Source of the DNA: Aureimonas fodinaquatilis
GTDB lineage: Bacteria; Pseudomonadota; Alphaproteobacteria; Rhizobiales; Rhizobiaceae
Direction: 5' to 3'
Assembly (NCBI RefSeq): GCF_008369445.1
Contig: NZ_VTWH01000003.1
Coordinates: 124,001 to 188,000 of the forward strand
Length of the DNA stretch: 64,000 bases
In this document: positions 10,655 to 19,950 of the stretch, piece by piece
Layout of the letters: each line of letters opens with the position of its first letter
Position numbering within the stretch: the first letter of the stretch is position 1
Position numbers and translations under genes: made by a program
The notes under the pieces: generated by a model
Seen by the model: only the letters and a program-made list of their open reading frames with translations
The model's database searches: none
What the model was told of the DNA's origin: nothing

Positions 10655-11284
10655 ATGAGCATGGATTCCGTACCACACGCCGCAGCATTCCGTCGCGTGC
10701 GGTTGTTTCTGCTGGCCGCTTTTGTACTGCCCATGCTGGCGGCATGCGGGGTCAACAATGTGCCCACTTACGAAGAGCAGGCAAAGGCAGCCTGGGGCGA
10801 AGTGCAGAACCAGTACCAGCGCCGTGCGGACCTGATCCCCAATCTTGTGGAAACCGTTAAAGGCTTTGCAGAGCAGGAACGGGACGTGCTGACATCGGTT
10901 GTGGAAGCACGGGCCCGAGCCACCCAGACGACGATCAACGCAGACCAGTTGAGCGACCCGCAGGCCATGCAGCAGTTTCAACAGGCTCAGGATGCATTGT
11001 CCGGTGCACTTTCGCGACTGCTGGTCACCGTGGAGCGCTATCCGGACCTGAAGTCGAACCAGAATTTTCTGGCGTTGCAAAGCCAGCTTGAGGGAACTGA
11101 AAACCGCATAGCGGTTGCCAGACGCGACTATATTGAAGCAGTGCGAGTTTATAACACCGAGCTGCGAACAATTCCGGGGCGTTGGATAGCGGCTATACTT
11201 TACCCCTCTGCCGAGCCAATGCAGGTGTTTGAGGCCGTGCAGGGCTCTTCCACACCGCCTGCTGTCAGCTTCGGAACAAATTGA
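10655..11284 (+). CDS. lemA: LemA-family membrane-anchored protein, probable lipoprotein
   Basis: Envelope protein of the LemA family, of unclear biochemical role. The N-terminus has a positively charged stretch, a hydrophobic segment (about residues 15-29) and a lipobox LAAC with Cys31, suggesting lipidation. The rest is a helical LemA domain beginning NNVPTYEEQAKAAWGEVQNQ and containing the hallmark QYQRRADLIPNLVETVKGFA. The ATG at 10655 is chosen for GAGGGG six bases upstream; in-frame starts at 10616 and 10649 are possible. The stop overlaps the next gene, a TPM-domain protein, a pairing seen widely in bacteria. Confidence 0.9.
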   Translation: MSMDSVPHAAAFRRVRLFLLAAFVLPMLAACGVNNVPTYEEQAKAAWGEVQNQYQRRADLIPNLVETVKGFAEQERDVLTSVVEARARATQTTINADQLSDPQAMQQFQQAQDALSGALSRLLVTVERYPDLKSNQNFLALQSQLEGTENRIAVARRDYIEAVRVYNTELRTIPGRWIAAILYPSAEPMQVFEAVQGSSTPPAVSFGTN

Positions 11285-12153
11285 GGCGCAAGGCAGTGCA
11301 GTCACTGGTGCAGAAATCCGTTGCGGTCAGGCTGGTGCTGGTTGTGCTGGTGTGGCTTGGCTTCAGCCTCACCGCCCGCGCGCAGGAGTTTCCTGCGCTG
11401 ACCGGCCGTGTGGTGGATGCGGCTCAATTGCTTTCCCCTGCGGAAGAAGCAGCGTTGAGCGCGCGGTTGCAAGCCTTTGAACAGACATCGTCAGACCAGA
11501 TTGTCGTGGCCACTGTGCCCGATCTGCAAGGCTATGAACTGGCAGACTTTGCCAACCGGCTGGCACGTCACTGGGCACTTGGCCGTGCGGGTGAAGATAA
11601 TGGCGCGTTGCTGCTGGTGGCGCGGGATGAGCGGCAGGTGCGCATAGAGGTTGGTTACGGGCTGGAAGGGGTGTTGACGGATGCCCTGTCGCGGCTGGTG
11701 ATCGAGAATGACATTCTGCCGGAATTTCGCTCAGGCGATTACCCGAAAGGGATTGAGGCCGGAGTGAACGGCATTGTGCAGGTGTTGTCTGGTGACGCGG
11801 CGGAGCTGCAGGCGCGGGCGGAAAGAAATGCCGGCTGGGAAAGGGAAACGACAGAGGACTGGGTTTCTCTGGCGGTTATAGCTTTCATTCTGCTGTCCGC
11901 ATTCGGTCCGGTTGCGTTGGCAGTCATGGCCAGCGTTTTCGGCACAAGATTGCCAGATGGTCGCGTAAAATTTCTCGGCATGGTGTTCGGCACGGATCCC
12001 GCCAATCGCAGCGGTCCGGGCGGTGGTTTTTCTGGCACTGGCATGCGCGGCCGGTCAGGTTTTCCCTCGGGTGGCGGCGGTTTCAGCGGTGGTGGCGGCT
12101 TTTCCGGTGGCGGCGGATCTTTCGGAGGCGGTGGCGCCTCCGGGCGCTGGTAG
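11281..12153 (+). CDS. TPM-domain (YgcG-like) membrane protein with Gly-rich tail
   Basis: Protein of 290 residues with a signal sequence (hydrophobic about residues 15-32, ending ARAQ), a TPM domain beginning FPALTGRVVDAAQLLSPAEE and including DNGALLLVARDERQVRIEVG, a transmembrane helix near residues 195-220, and a C-terminal Gly/Ser/Phe repeat tail. TPM domains are found in extracytoplasmic proteins, including a thylakoid PSII-assembly factor; the function here is unknown. The start is uncertain: TTG at 11281 overlaps the lemA stop, while GTG at 11296 would begin just before the signal sequence. It is in an operon with lemA and a second TPM-type gene. Confidence 0.85.
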   Translation: MRRKAVQSLVQKSVAVRLVLVVLVWLGFSLTARAQEFPALTGRVVDAAQLLSPAEEAALSARLQAFEQTSSDQIVVATVPDLQGYELADFANRLARHWALGRAGEDNGALLLVARDERQVRIEVGYGLEGVLTDALSRLVIENDILPEFRSGDYPKGIEAGVNGIVQVLSGDAAELQARAERNAGWERETTEDWVSLAVIAFILLSAFGPVALAVMASVFGTRLPDGRVKFLGMVFGTDPANRSGPGGGFSGTGMRGRSGFPSGGGGFSGGGGFSGGGGSFGGGGASGRW

Positions 12154-12159
12154 GAGGGT

Positions 12160-12798
12160 ATGATGCCGCTGCGCTTTTCCACACAGGATCATGACCGAAT
12201 AAGCCTGGCAATCCGCGATGCCGAAAAGCAGACCGCGGGTGAGATTTACGCCGTGTTTGCCCGCCAGAGCCATGATGGAACGGCATTGGCTTTTGCCATG
12301 GCGCTGGCGCTGTGTCTTGCCATCAGCCTGATTGCCTCACTGATTGCCGCGCTGGTGGGCCACCCGGTCAATGCGCTGACGCTGGCGCTTGGGCAGGGCC
12401 TGGGTGCGGGTCTTTTGTGTCTGGCTCTGTGGCGGGTACCCGCACTGCGGCAATTGTTTGTGCCAAATTTTGTGGCCAGTGCGGCGGCTGCCAAAGTGGC
12501 GCAGGCGCAGTTTCTGGCGCACAATCTGCATGTCACCTCCGGCCGCACCGGTGTTTTGCTGTTTGTATCCGAAGCGGAACATTATGCGGAAGTCATTGCC
12601 GATAGCGGCATTCACCAACATGTCAGCGAAGCGGACTGGCAGCAAATTGTTGACGTTTTGACCAAGGCCGCCCGACAGGACCAGTTGGTTGAGGGATTTG
12701 TTGAGGCGATCCGGCGGTCTGGCGCCTTGTTGAGTGTGCATTTTCCACCAACGGCACATGGCCGCAATGAGCTGCCAGACAGACTGGTGGAGATGTAG
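12160..12798 (+). CDS. TPM-domain integral membrane protein
   Basis: Protein of 212 residues, third member of the lemA-TPM-TPM operon, starting 6 bases after the previous stop with GGAGG before the ATG pair. The N-terminus reads ISLAIRDAEKQTAGEIYAVF, the start of a TPM fold. Two hydrophobic segments (about residues 44-66 and 73-92) interrupt it, and the TPM core resumes with HVTSGRTGVLLFVSEAEHYA and ends DQLVEGFVEAIRRSGALL. This arrangement matches the membrane TPM proteins that often accompany YgcG-like genes. No catalytic residues can be assigned and its role is unknown. Confidence 0.8.
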   Translation: MMPLRFSTQDHDRISLAIRDAEKQTAGEIYAVFARQSHDGTALAFAMALALCLAISLIASLIAALVGHPVNALTLALGQGLGAGLLCLALWRVPALRQLFVPNFVASAAAAKVAQAQFLAHNLHVTSGRTGVLLFVSEAEHYAEVIADSGIHQHVSEADWQQIVDVLTKAARQDQLVEGFVEAIRRSGALLSVHFPPTAHGRNELPDRLVEM

Positions 12799-12855
12799 GG
12801 CAATCACTCCCTGCCGAATATGCAACATTGACCGCTCTGCGCCAGCCGCGAAATC

Positions 12856-12884
12856 TTGACGCGAGCCGGTTGAAGCTTGATACA
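12856..12884 (+). promoter_or_regulatory. Candidate sigma-70 promoter for gnd
   Basis: TTGACG, 17 bases, then GATACA: a good -35/-10 pair ending 25 bases before the gnd start, in the gap after the TPM operon. Predicted by eye only. Confidence 0.5.
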
Positions 12885-12909
12885 ACCATAACGGATAATT
12901 CGGAGTGGA

Positions 12910-14340
12910 ATGATGAGCGAACGGTTGGCCGATATTGGTGTGCTTGGTCTGGGGACTATGGGTGCCAATCTGGCGCTGAACATGGCAGAAAAAGGCTTTG
13001 TGGTTGCAGGCAGCAACCGTACTGCCGAGAAGGCCTATGCACTGCGCGATGACAATGGCGCCGTAGGGCAGAACATTGTACCGACAGATTCGATCGAGCA
13101 GTTTGTTGCCACGCTGAAAACACCGCGCCTGATTGTGTTTATGGTGCCTGCCGGACCCATCGTTGATGAGGAAATGCAGCGCATAATGCCGCTGCTTTCG
13201 CCCGGCGATATCATGATTGACGCAGGCAATGCCGATTTCAACGACACTGTGCGCCGGTCAAAAGCCATTGCAGATACGCCGTTCCATTTTGTTGGCATGG
13301 GCGTTTCGGGTGGCGAGCTTGGCGCGCGACATGGCCCTTCCATCATGGTTGGTGGCGAAGAGCAGGTATACAGCCTGTTGAGCAAGATTCTGGAGCCAAT
13401 ATCCGCAAAATATCAGGGCACACCATGCGTTGCGTGGCTGGGACCGGACGGGGCGGGCCATTTCGTCAAAACCATTCACAACGGCATCGAATATGCCGAT
13501 ATGCAGATGATTGCGGAAATCTACGGCATTCTGCGCGATGGGCTGGGTCTGTCTGCCGGCGAAATGTCGGATATTTTTGCCGATTGGAACAGCCGCGGTC
13601 TTTCTTCCTACCTTATTGAAATCACCGCTGTTAATCTGGCCGAAAAGGACCCGGACTCTGGCAAGCCGCTGGTGGATGTCATTGCCGACGAAGCGGGCCA
13701 GAAGGGCACAGGTCGCTGGTCTGCGATTGAAGCTCAGAAGCTTGGCGTTGGCGCTACCACAATTGAGGCCGCGGTTTCAGCGCGGGGCATTTCCTCACGC
13801 CGCAAAGAGCGCGCGGCAACGGCCGCGCTTTACGGCAGCGTTGCGGGCGTGCGGGGAGATTTTCACCCCGACAAGGATGGGTTGAAAGAGCTGGAGCAGG
13901 CGCTGGAAACCGCAAAAATCATCGCCTATGCACAGGGCTTCGCTGTGTTGTCGGCCGCTTCTGAAGAGCGCGGCTGGAACCTGCCCTTGGGTGAAATTGC
14001 GCGCATCTGGCGGGCAGGCTGCATCATCCGCTCGCAGTTTCTGGATGATATCACGCGCGCTTACGAAGCATCCGGCCCTGCGGCCAATCTATTGCATGCA
14101 CCGCAATTTGTTGAGCGGGTGAAAGCTGGTGAAACAGCGCTTCGGCGTGTGGTGGCAAAGGCGGCGCTGGCCGGAATTCCCATGCCGGCTCTGGCCGCGG
14201 CCTTATCCTATTTCGATGATTATCGCCGGGCGCGAGGCACAACAAACCTGACTCAGGCCCAGCGCGATCTGTTTGGCGCGCACACCTTCCACCGGTTGGA
14301 TCAGGAAGGCGTATTCCACCATCAATGGCCAGCGGTTTAA
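12910..14340 (+). CDS. gnd: 6-phosphogluconate dehydrogenase (decarboxylating)
   Basis: Oxidative pentose-phosphate enzyme producing ribulose-5-phosphate, CO2 and NADPH in the cytosol. The 476 residues match the long homodimeric form. Visible motifs are the Rossmann GVLGLGTMGANLALNMAEKG (residues 9-28), the substrate loop GMGVSGGELGARHGPSIMVG, FVKTIHNGIEYADMQMIAE with catalytic Lys and Asn, and a C-terminal FDDYRRARGTTNLTQAQRD. ATG at 12910 or 12913 can start it. It has its own promoter-like sequence. It makes the ribulose-5-phosphate that could feed the phosphoketolase encoded at 5-7 kb. Confidence 0.97.
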   Translation: MMSERLADIGVLGLGTMGANLALNMAEKGFVVAGSNRTAEKAYALRDDNGAVGQNIVPTDSIEQFVATLKTPRLIVFMVPAGPIVDEEMQRIMPLLSPGDIMIDAGNADFNDTVRRSKAIADTPFHFVGMGVSGGELGARHGPSIMVGGEEQVYSLLSKILEPISAKYQGTPCVAWLGPDGAGHFVKTIHNGIEYADMQMIAEIYGILRDGLGLSAGEMSDIFADWNSRGLSSYLIEITAVNLAEKDPDSGKPLVDVIADEAGQKGTGRWSAIEAQKLGVGATTIEAAVSARGISSRRKERAATAALYGSVAGVRGDFHPDKDGLKELEQALETAKIIAYAQGFAVLSAASEERGWNLPLGEIARIWRAGCIIRSQFLDDITRAYEASGPAANLLHAPQFVERVKAGETALRRVVAKAALAGIPMPALAAALSYFDDYRRARGTTNLTQAQRDLFGAHTFHRLDQEGVFHHQWPAV

Positions 14341-14402
14341 CGCGTTTCCGGTGATCTTGCGAGTTCCTGAACCGTTGTAACCACTTCATTGGCCGCATTG
14401 GC

Positions 14403-14434
14403 TTCCCGTTGAAACGCAACAGTTTCAACGGGAA
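14403..14434. terminator. Perfect 13-bp hairpin between convergent gnd and rsuA-like genes
   Basis: TTCCCGTTGAAAC, a six-base loop, then GTTTCAACGGGAA. It lies 62 bases after the gnd stop and 5 bases beyond the end of the opposing gene. There is no clear T-run, so it may be a bidirectional, Rho-assisted or RNA-stabilising structure. Confidence 0.6.
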
Positions 14435-14439
14435 ATGCT

Positions 14440-15174
14440 CTAAGCCCAGATTGCCGCAATGTCGTCGGTCGTCAAAAGCTGGAACTCACCGGCCTGAAGG
14501 CCGGGAGGTAAAGTCAGGCCACCCAGACTTTCGCGATGCAGGGCAGTGACATGGTTGCCGGTTGCGGCAAACATGCGCCGCACCTGATGGTAACGCCCTT
14601 CGGTGATGGCAAGCCGGGCCTGATGCGGAGAAAGAACCTCCAGTTCAGCGGGCAGCAGGGGCTTGGCTTCGCCTTCCAGCATCAAGGTGCCACTGGCAAA
14701 AAGCTCAGCCTCGCTGCCTTCCAACGGGCGGTCCAGCGTAGCAAGATAGTGTTTTGCCACGTGGTTTTTCGGTGAAATAATCCGGTGCAGCAAGGCGCCA
14801 TCATCGGTCAGCAAAATCAGGCCCGATGTTTCCTTGTCCAGCCGCCCGACTGTGGAAATCGCCGGGTCGCGGCGGCGCCAGCGCGTGGGCAGCAGGTCGT
14901 AGATCAGCGCCCCGGCTTCCTTGTGCGAGCAGGTCATGCCCAATGGCTTGTTCACCATCACAACAAGTCCGGGCAGCGGGTCCAGCGGCTCACCATCGAC
15001 AACCAGCCGCTCACGCAGATCCGGTGTTATCGCAATCCGCTGCTCAGCGCTGGCAATGGGCGCGCCATCCAGAAAAATGCGGCCATTGCGCGCCAGCATC
15101 TGTATTTCACGCCGGGAGGCATAGCCCATATTGGCCAAAAGCTTGTCCAGCCGCGAGGTTGCGGTTTTGCTCAC
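14440..15174 (-). CDS. rsuA: RsuA/RluB-family pseudouridine synthase
   Basis: rRNA pseudouridine synthase of 244 residues. An N-terminal S4 RNA-binding domain (SRLDKLLANMGYASRREIQM, about residues 7-26) precedes the catalytic domain, with VNKPLGMTCSHKE and the catalytic Asp motif GRLDKETSGLILLTDDG. The EGRYHQVRRMFAATGNHV motif is typical of the RsuA branch, which modifies U516 of 16S rRNA; the RluE/RluB branches are close relatives, so the exact target is inferred. Its start overlaps the upstream methyltransferase gene by 4 bases, so the two rRNA-modifying enzymes form an operon. Confidence 0.88.
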   Translation of the reverse strand: MSKTATSRLDKLLANMGYASRREIQMLARNGRIFLDGAPIASAEQRIAITPDLRERLVVDGEPLDPLPGLVVMVNKPLGMTCSHKEAGALIYDLLPTRWRRRDPAISTVGRLDKETSGLILLTDDGALLHRIISPKNHVAKHYLATLDRPLEGSEAELFASGTLMLEGEAKPLLPAELEVLSPHQARLAITEGRYHQVRRMFAATGNHVTALHRESLGGLTLPPGLQAGEFQLLTTDDIAAIWA

Positions 15175-16091
15175 GCTATGGCCTCCAAAAGCTTGTAGCC
15201 ATTCTGGTCCTGCCGAACTTCAACCTTGCGAAACGCCTTCGTCAATACGGCTTCATAGGGCAAGTGCCGGTTGGCCACCAGCCAGAACACCCCGCCACGC
15301 CGCAGCGCTGCCCGTGCTGCGCGGATGAAATCCTGCCCCAGCGAACGCTGCTCCACCCCGTCGGAATGAAAGGGCGGGTTGGAAATGACAAAGTCCAGCT
15401 TTTCCATTCCGTGCTTGCGGGCGTCGGCCCAGTGGAAGCTGGCACGTTCATCAACAATGTTGTGGCTGGCGCATTCCACCGCGCGGCGGTCAATGTCAAA
15501 CCCGGCAATCGAGGTGACTTTGGCGGATGTCAGCGCTTTGCGCATCAGGAAGCCAAGGCCGCAGCCAAGGTCGATGCCATCGCCGGAAAGGTCCGGCAGC
15601 AATGCCATCAACATGGCGCTGCCGGGATCCAGCCGGTCCCAGGAAAAAACTCCTGGTTGCGTCCACAAGCCAAGCCCATCCAGCAAAATCGGGGAGCCTG
15701 CCTGAATGGCCGGCTTCAGAGGCAAGGCGGCATCCGGGCGAACAACCCGGCAAATGCGCTGGCGGCTTTTATAGGTTTCGGCGACCTCGCAACCAAAGTC
15801 CTGCAACTCTCCGGCCAGCCGCGAACCGCCTTTGTCCTTCGGTGCCAGAACCGTCAGTTCGCCCCCGGGTGCAACGGCCCGCAGGCCGTGGCCCAGAACG
15901 AACCGGCGTTCCAGAGACCCTTGGGGTGCAGCAATGCACAAGGACTGGAGGCTGGCATCGCTCAACGCTTCCAGCGATGCTGAACCGGGAATCAAGGGCG
16001 AGAGCTGCCCGGCATTGTCTGGCAGATCAACCAGATCAGGCGGCGGCGTGCCATAGACGGCGTGGGGAAATGGTAAAAATGACTTGTTCAC
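15171..16091 (-). CDS. rsmC: RsmC-like 16S rRNA (guanine-N2) methyltransferase
   Basis: SAM-dependent methyltransferase of 306 residues. The N-terminal half is a degenerate methyltransferase-like domain (LGHGLRAVAPGGELTVLAPK). The C-terminal half has the SAM motif DGIDLGCGLGFLMRKAL and the catalytic motif DFVISNPPFHSDGVEQ; NPPFH is characteristic of RsmC, which methylates G1207 of 16S rRNA. The two-domain layout and length fit RsmC/RsmD-type enzymes. It shares a 4-base overlap with the downstream pseudouridine synthase. It is divergent from panB with about 100 bases between starts. RlmG-type specificity is possible. Confidence 0.85.
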   Translation of the reverse strand: MNKSFLPFPHAVYGTPPPDLVDLPDNAGQLSPLIPGSASLEALSDASLQSLCIAAPQGSLERRFVLGHGLRAVAPGGELTVLAPKDKGGSRLAGELQDFGCEVAETYKSRQRICRVVRPDAALPLKPAIQAGSPILLDGLGLWTQPGVFSWDRLDPGSAMLMALLPDLSGDGIDLGCGLGFLMRKALTSAKVTSIAGFDIDRRAVECASHNIVDERASFHWADARKHGMEKLDFVISNPPFHSDGVEQRSLGQDFIRAARAALRRGGVFWLVANRHLPYEAVLTKAFRKVEVRQDQNGYKLLEAIA

Positions 16092-16179
16092 GCGTCAGCT
16101 ATAGCAAGTTCGCATTTTGATAAAAGAGGCAAAGGCTACCAATTTTGCCCGGAACGTGGTTTTAGGCGGTCAAGACAGT

Positions 16180-16186
16180 GGGAGGA
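16180..16186 (+). promoter_or_regulatory. Shine-Dalgarno that decides the panB start
   Basis: GGGAGGA lies six bases before an in-frame TTG (16193). A GTG at 16178 overlaps the ribosome-binding site itself, and the ATG at 16188 is out of frame and stops after two codons, so TTG 16193 is the likely start. Confidence 0.6.
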
Positions 16187-16192
16187 CATGAG

Positions 16193-17020
16193 TTGAGTGT
16201 CAGCGCAACGGTAAAAGCTCTAACGCCGCCAGACCTGGTTGCGCGCAAGGGCAAGGAAAAAATCGCCTGTCTCACGGCATATACAACGCCGATGGCCAGA
16301 CTGGTGGACCGCCACTGTGATCTTATTCTGGTGGGGGACAGCGTTGGCATGGTCGTGCATGGGCTGCCGAACACACTGGGCGTTACCATGGATATGATGA
16401 TGATGCACGGCAAGGCCGTCATGCGCGGGGCCGAGCGAACACTGGTGGTCGTCGATATGCCATTTGGCAGCTATGAAGCCGCGCCTGTGACTGCCTTTGA
16501 AAATGCGGCGCGGCTGATGGCGGAAACCGGCTGTGGCGCGGTCAAGCTTGAAGGCGGCGTGGAAATGGCCGGCACGGTGGAATTTCTGGCCTCTCGCGGC
16601 ATACCTGTGATGGCGCATATCGGCCTGGTGCCGCAGCGTGTGCAAAGCTTTGGTGGTTATAAAGTGCAGGGGCGCGGTGCCGGCCGGGAAAAGATTGCCG
16701 CAGACGCCCGTGCCGTGGCAGATGCCGGCGCGTTTGCCGTTGTGCTGGAAAAGGTGATTGAGCCGCTGGCGCGCGACATCACAGCAGAAATTTCAGTGCC
16801 AACCATTGGCATCGGGGCGTCCCCGGCCTGCGATGGCCAGATATTGGTCATCGATGACATTCTCGGCGTGTTCACCGATTTTCAGCCAAAATTTGTTCGC
16901 CGCTATGCGCAGCTTGGCAATGACGCCGAAGCGGCAATTTCGGCCTATGCCGCTGATGTGCGGGAAGGGCGTTTTCCGGCCGCAGAACATTGCTTTGTCG
17001 AAAGTCGCAACAAGACATGA
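16193..17020 (+). CDS. panB: 3-methyl-2-oxobutanoate hydroxymethyltransferase
   Basis: First committed step of pantothenate synthesis: transfers a hydroxymethyl group from 5,10-methylene-THF to 2-oxoisovalerate, giving ketopantoate. About 275 residues from a TTG start. Typical motifs are [36 protein letters not shown] (metal-binding Asp), MPFGSYE, KLEGG, and [20 protein letters not shown]. The C-terminal segment [20 protein letters not shown] is diagnostic. The stop overlaps the panC ATG in the usual ATGA arrangement, indicating translational coupling. Divergent from rsmC. Confidence 0.97.
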   Translation: MSVSATVKALTPPDLVARKGKEKIACLTAYTTPMARLVDRHCDLILVGDSVGMVVHGLPNTLGVTMDMMMMHGKAVMRGAERTLVVVDMPFGSYEAAPVTAFENAARLMAETGCGAVKLEGGVEMAGTVEFLASRGIPVMAHIGLVPQRVQSFGGYKVQGRGAGREKIAADARAVADAGAFAVVLEKVIEPLARDITAEISVPTIGIGASPACDGQILVIDDILGVFTDFQPKFVRRYAQLGNDAEAAISAYAADVREGRFPAAEHCFVESRNKT

Positions 17021-17874
17021 GCAATCTGGTTGTCCTGCGCAGGCGCGATGCGCTTCGTGAAAAGGTTCGAGAGTGGAAGCAACAGGGATTTTCCGTTGGG
17101 CTGGTGCCAACCATGGGCGCATTGCATGAAGGGCATCTCAGCCTGGTTGCAAAAGCATTGCAGGAAACTGACCGGGTGGTGGCAACGCTGTTCATCAACC
17201 CGAAGCAATTCAACAGTGCAGCGGATCTTGCCGCTTATCCTCGCACGGAGGATGACGATGCTGCGATGCTGAAGGCGGCAGGTGCGCACTGCCTTTACGT
17301 GCCTGATGGCGATCAAATCTATCCGCCCGGCTTTGCAACCAATATATCTGTCAGCGGAGTATCAGAAGGCCTGTGCGGGGCTTTTCGCCCCGGCCACTTT
17401 GATGGTGTGGCAACCATTGTAGCAAAGCTTTTCCTGCAAAGCGAAGCCGACAAAGCTTTTTTCGGTGAGAAGGATTTTCAGCAGCTTCAGGTTGTGCGGC
17501 GCATGGCTCAGGACCTTGATATTGCGGTGCAGATTTTTGGCTGTCCTACGGTGCGTGAAGCAGACGGGCTGGCAATGTCCTCACGCAATCGCCGGCTGTC
17601 TGCAAAGGAGCGTGCAATGGCAGCGGTGCTGCCGGAAACTCTGTTTGCAGCTTCCAATGCCATTGAGGCGGGGGAAAGCATTCCAGCCGTTCTGCACGCG
17701 GCGCGCGACAAAATCCTCGCTGGCGGTTTTAAGAGTGTGGAATATCTGGAGCTGCGTGATGCAGCAACCTTGACCCCGATAACCGATGAACTGGTACGCC
17801 CGGCGCGGCTACTTGTTGCGGGCTTTCTGGGTGCGGTGCGGCTGATTGACAATGTGCAAGTCACGCCGAACTGA
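17017..17874 (+). CDS. panC: Pantothenate synthetase
   Basis: ATP-dependent ligase joining pantoate and beta-alanine. 285 residues from the ATG that overlaps the panB stop; an upstream in-frame start is inside panB and is rejected. The nucleotide-binding motif [14 protein letters not shown] is at about residues 27-40. [19 protein letters not shown] and the pantoate/ATP loop [19 protein letters not shown] are both present. All expected landmarks of the family are there, so it should be functional. It is co-transcribed with panB. No panD is present in the window. Confidence 0.97.
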   Translation: MSNLVVLRRRDALREKVREWKQQGFSVGLVPTMGALHEGHLSLVAKALQETDRVVATLFINPKQFNSAADLAAYPRTEDDDAAMLKAAGAHCLYVPDGDQIYPPGFATNISVSGVSEGLCGAFRPGHFDGVATIVAKLFLQSEADKAFFGEKDFQQLQVVRRMAQDLDIAVQIFGCPTVREADGLAMSSRNRRLSAKERAMAAVLPETLFAASNAIEAGESIPAVLHAARDKILAGGFKSVEYLELRDAATLTPITDELVRPARLLVAGFLGAVRLIDNVQVTPN

Positions 17875-17881
17875 CATGACG

Positions 17882-17891
17882 CTTACGTAAG
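17882..17891. promoter_or_regulatory. 10-bp palindrome upstream of the acyl-CoA ligase gene
   Basis: CTTACGTAAG, just after the panC stop and 68 bases before the fadD-like start. It could be an operator half or a chance palindrome; no regulator is linked to it. Confidence 0.3.
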
Positions 17892-17958
17892 TGGCCTTCC
17901 GTTATGGCGGACCATTGGTTATTCATAACAACAGGGCAACTGGGAGGTACCGACAGCT

Positions 17959-19629
17959 ATGAGTAAACCATGGGTTCAGCACTATCCTGAAGGCGTCCCT
18001 GCCGAATTACCGGAAATTCCATACACGTCGCTGATTGAGCTGTTCGAGGAATCCTTTCGCCGCTATGCGGATCGTCCTGCGTTCAAGTTCATGGGCATGA
18101 AGCTGAGCTATTCCGAACTGGATAAGGCATCACGCCAATTTGCCGCATATTTGCAGGCTTCGGGTCTGAAGCCGGGGGACAGGGTGGCTTTGATGATGCC
18201 CAATGTCCCGCAATATCCGGTGGCAGTGGCGGGTGTGCTTCGGGCGGGCATGGTGGTGGTGAACACCAATCCGCTTTACACGCCGCGCGAGCTGACCCAC
18301 CAGCTTAAGGATTCCGGGGCAAAAGCGATTGTCATCCTCGAGAATATGGCAAAAACGCTGGAGAAATGCCGCAAGGATGTTCCGGTCGAAAAAATCATTG
18401 TTGCATCAGTCGGCGATATGCTGCCCACGATCAAGGGCGCTATCGTCAACTTCGTGCTGCGCAACATAAAGAAAATGGTGCCCGCCTATTCCCTGCCGGA
18501 TTCAGAGCGGTGGAATGCGGTGATGAGATCGGCATCTTCCAAATCATTTCAACCAGTTAAGGTTAGTTTTGACGATATTGCTGCACTGCAATATACAGGT
18601 GGCACAACGGGTGTTTCCAAGGGTTGTATTCTGACTCACCGCAACATTGTTTCCAATGTTCTGCAGTCGGAACTTTGGCACGAGCCAGCAGTGAAGGATC
18701 TTCCGGAAAGCGTTCAGGCCAACACGATCTGCGCCTTGCCGCTTTATCACATCTTCGGCTTCACGGTGAACATGATGCTGTCGATGCGGCAGGGCGGGTG
18801 CAACATCCTGATCATCAATCCGCGGGACATACCGGCGGTGATCAAGGACTTGAAAGCACAGCCCTTCCACCTGTTTCCAGCGGTTAACACGTTGTTTGGC
18901 GCCATAGCGCGGCACCCGGATGCCAAAACGGTGGACTGGTCTTCGCTGCGAATTTCGGTTGGTGGCGGCATGGCGGTGCAGGCAGCCACGGCAAAACTAT
19001 GGCTGGATGTTACGGGCTGCCCGATCTGCCAGGGTTACGGGTTGTCGGAAACATCGCCGGTGGCGTGCTGCAACCCGGTAACAACGCGCGAATATACCGG
19101 AACGATTGGCTATCCGCTGCCGTCGACAGATTGTGTCATTCTGGATGATGATGGCAACCATCTGCCAATTGGTGAGCGCGGCGAACTGGGCATCAAGGGG
19201 CCGCAGGTAACGGCGGGCTATTGGAACCGGCCGGAAGACACGGCGAAGTCTTTCACTGCGGATGGTTACTTCCGCACGGGCGACATTGCGGTGATGGATG
19301 AAGCGGGTGCAGCAACGATTGTGGATCGCAAGAAGGACATGATCAATGTGTCCGGGTTCAATGTTTACCCCAATGAGATTGAGGAGATCGTCACACGCAT
19401 GCCGGGCGTTGTTGAAGCGGCGGCAATTGGCATTCCTGATGACAATTCGGGCGAGGCGGTGAAGCTGTTTGTGGTGGCAAACGATTCGTCGGTAACGGCC
19501 GAGAGCGTGAAGGCGTTTTGCCGGGAAAATCTGACGGGTTACAAGCGACCCAAGGAGATTGAATTCCGGGACGAGCTACCGAAGACGAATGTCGGCAAGG
19601 TGCTGCGGCGGGAGTTGCGGCCGAGCTAG
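17959..19629 (+). CDS. fadD: Long-chain fatty-acid-CoA ligase
   Basis: Adenylate-forming enzyme of 556 residues that activates fatty acids with ATP and CoA at the inner membrane. The P-loop-like motif YTGGTTGVSKGCILTHRN (about residue 214), the A5 motif GYGLSETSPV, A7 YFRTGDIAVMDE, and the FACS region GFNVYPNEIEEIVTRMPGV are intact. The C-terminal catalytic Lys is in LPKTNVGKVLRREL. Length and motifs match FadD rather than short-chain acetyl-CoA synthetases. It stands alone, with GGGAGG ahead of the ATG and a hairpin plus T-run downstream. Confidence 0.93.
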   Translation: MSKPWVQHYPEGVPAELPEIPYTSLIELFEESFRRYADRPAFKFMGMKLSYSELDKASRQFAAYLQASGLKPGDRVALMMPNVPQYPVAVAGVLRAGMVVVNTNPLYTPRELTHQLKDSGAKAIVILENMAKTLEKCRKDVPVEKIIVASVGDMLPTIKGAIVNFVLRNIKKMVPAYSLPDSERWNAVMRSASSKSFQPVKVSFDDIAALQYTGGTTGVSKGCILTHRNIVSNVLQSELWHEPAVKDLPESVQANTICALPLYHIFGFTVNMMLSMRQGGCNILIINPRDIPAVIKDLKAQPFHLFPAVNTLFGAIARHPDAKTVDWSSLRISVGGGMAVQAATAKLWLDVTGCPICQGYGLSETSPVACCNPVTTREYTGTIGYPLPSTDCVILDDDGNHLPIGERGELGIKGPQVTAGYWNRPEDTAKSFTADGYFRTGDIAVMDEAGAATIVDRKKDMINVSGFNVYPNEIEEIVTRMPGVVEAAAIGIPDDNSGEAVKLFVVANDSSVTAESVKAFCRENLTGYKRPKEIEFRDELPKTNVGKVLRRELRPS

Positions 19630-19680
19630 GCACTTGCACTGACAGGGTTTTAGTGGCTTGATGGGGTATGGACAGTGATG

Positions 19681-19719
19681 CGCCGCAGATTGTATTTGCG
19701 GCGTCGGGAATGTTTTTTT
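19681..19719 (+). terminator. Probable terminator after fadD
   Basis: Stem CGCCGCA / TGCGGCG with a nine-base loop, followed by a short spacer and a run of seven T. It lies 51 bases after the fadD stop. Confidence 0.55.
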
Positions 19720-19803
19720 CCAAGGAATGCCGATTAGGGCTTTCCATTCACAAAACTGTCGCCTATATCCAACTCATCGCAGCGCCAGTCGCTGCTTTGG
19801 TGA

Positions 19804-19880
<77 letters not shown>

Positions 19881-19891
19881 CTGATAACGAC

Positions 19892-19922
19892 AAACCCGTA
19901 GCATCCGCTGTGGGTTTTTTTT
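19892..19922 (+). terminator. Rho-independent terminator after tRNA-fMet
   Basis: Stem AAACCC / GGGTTT with a 14-base loop running into eight T, starting 12 bases after the tRNA CCA. Confidence 0.7.
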
Positions 19923-19950
19923 GGTGTTTGCAAACGGCCTCGGTGACGTT

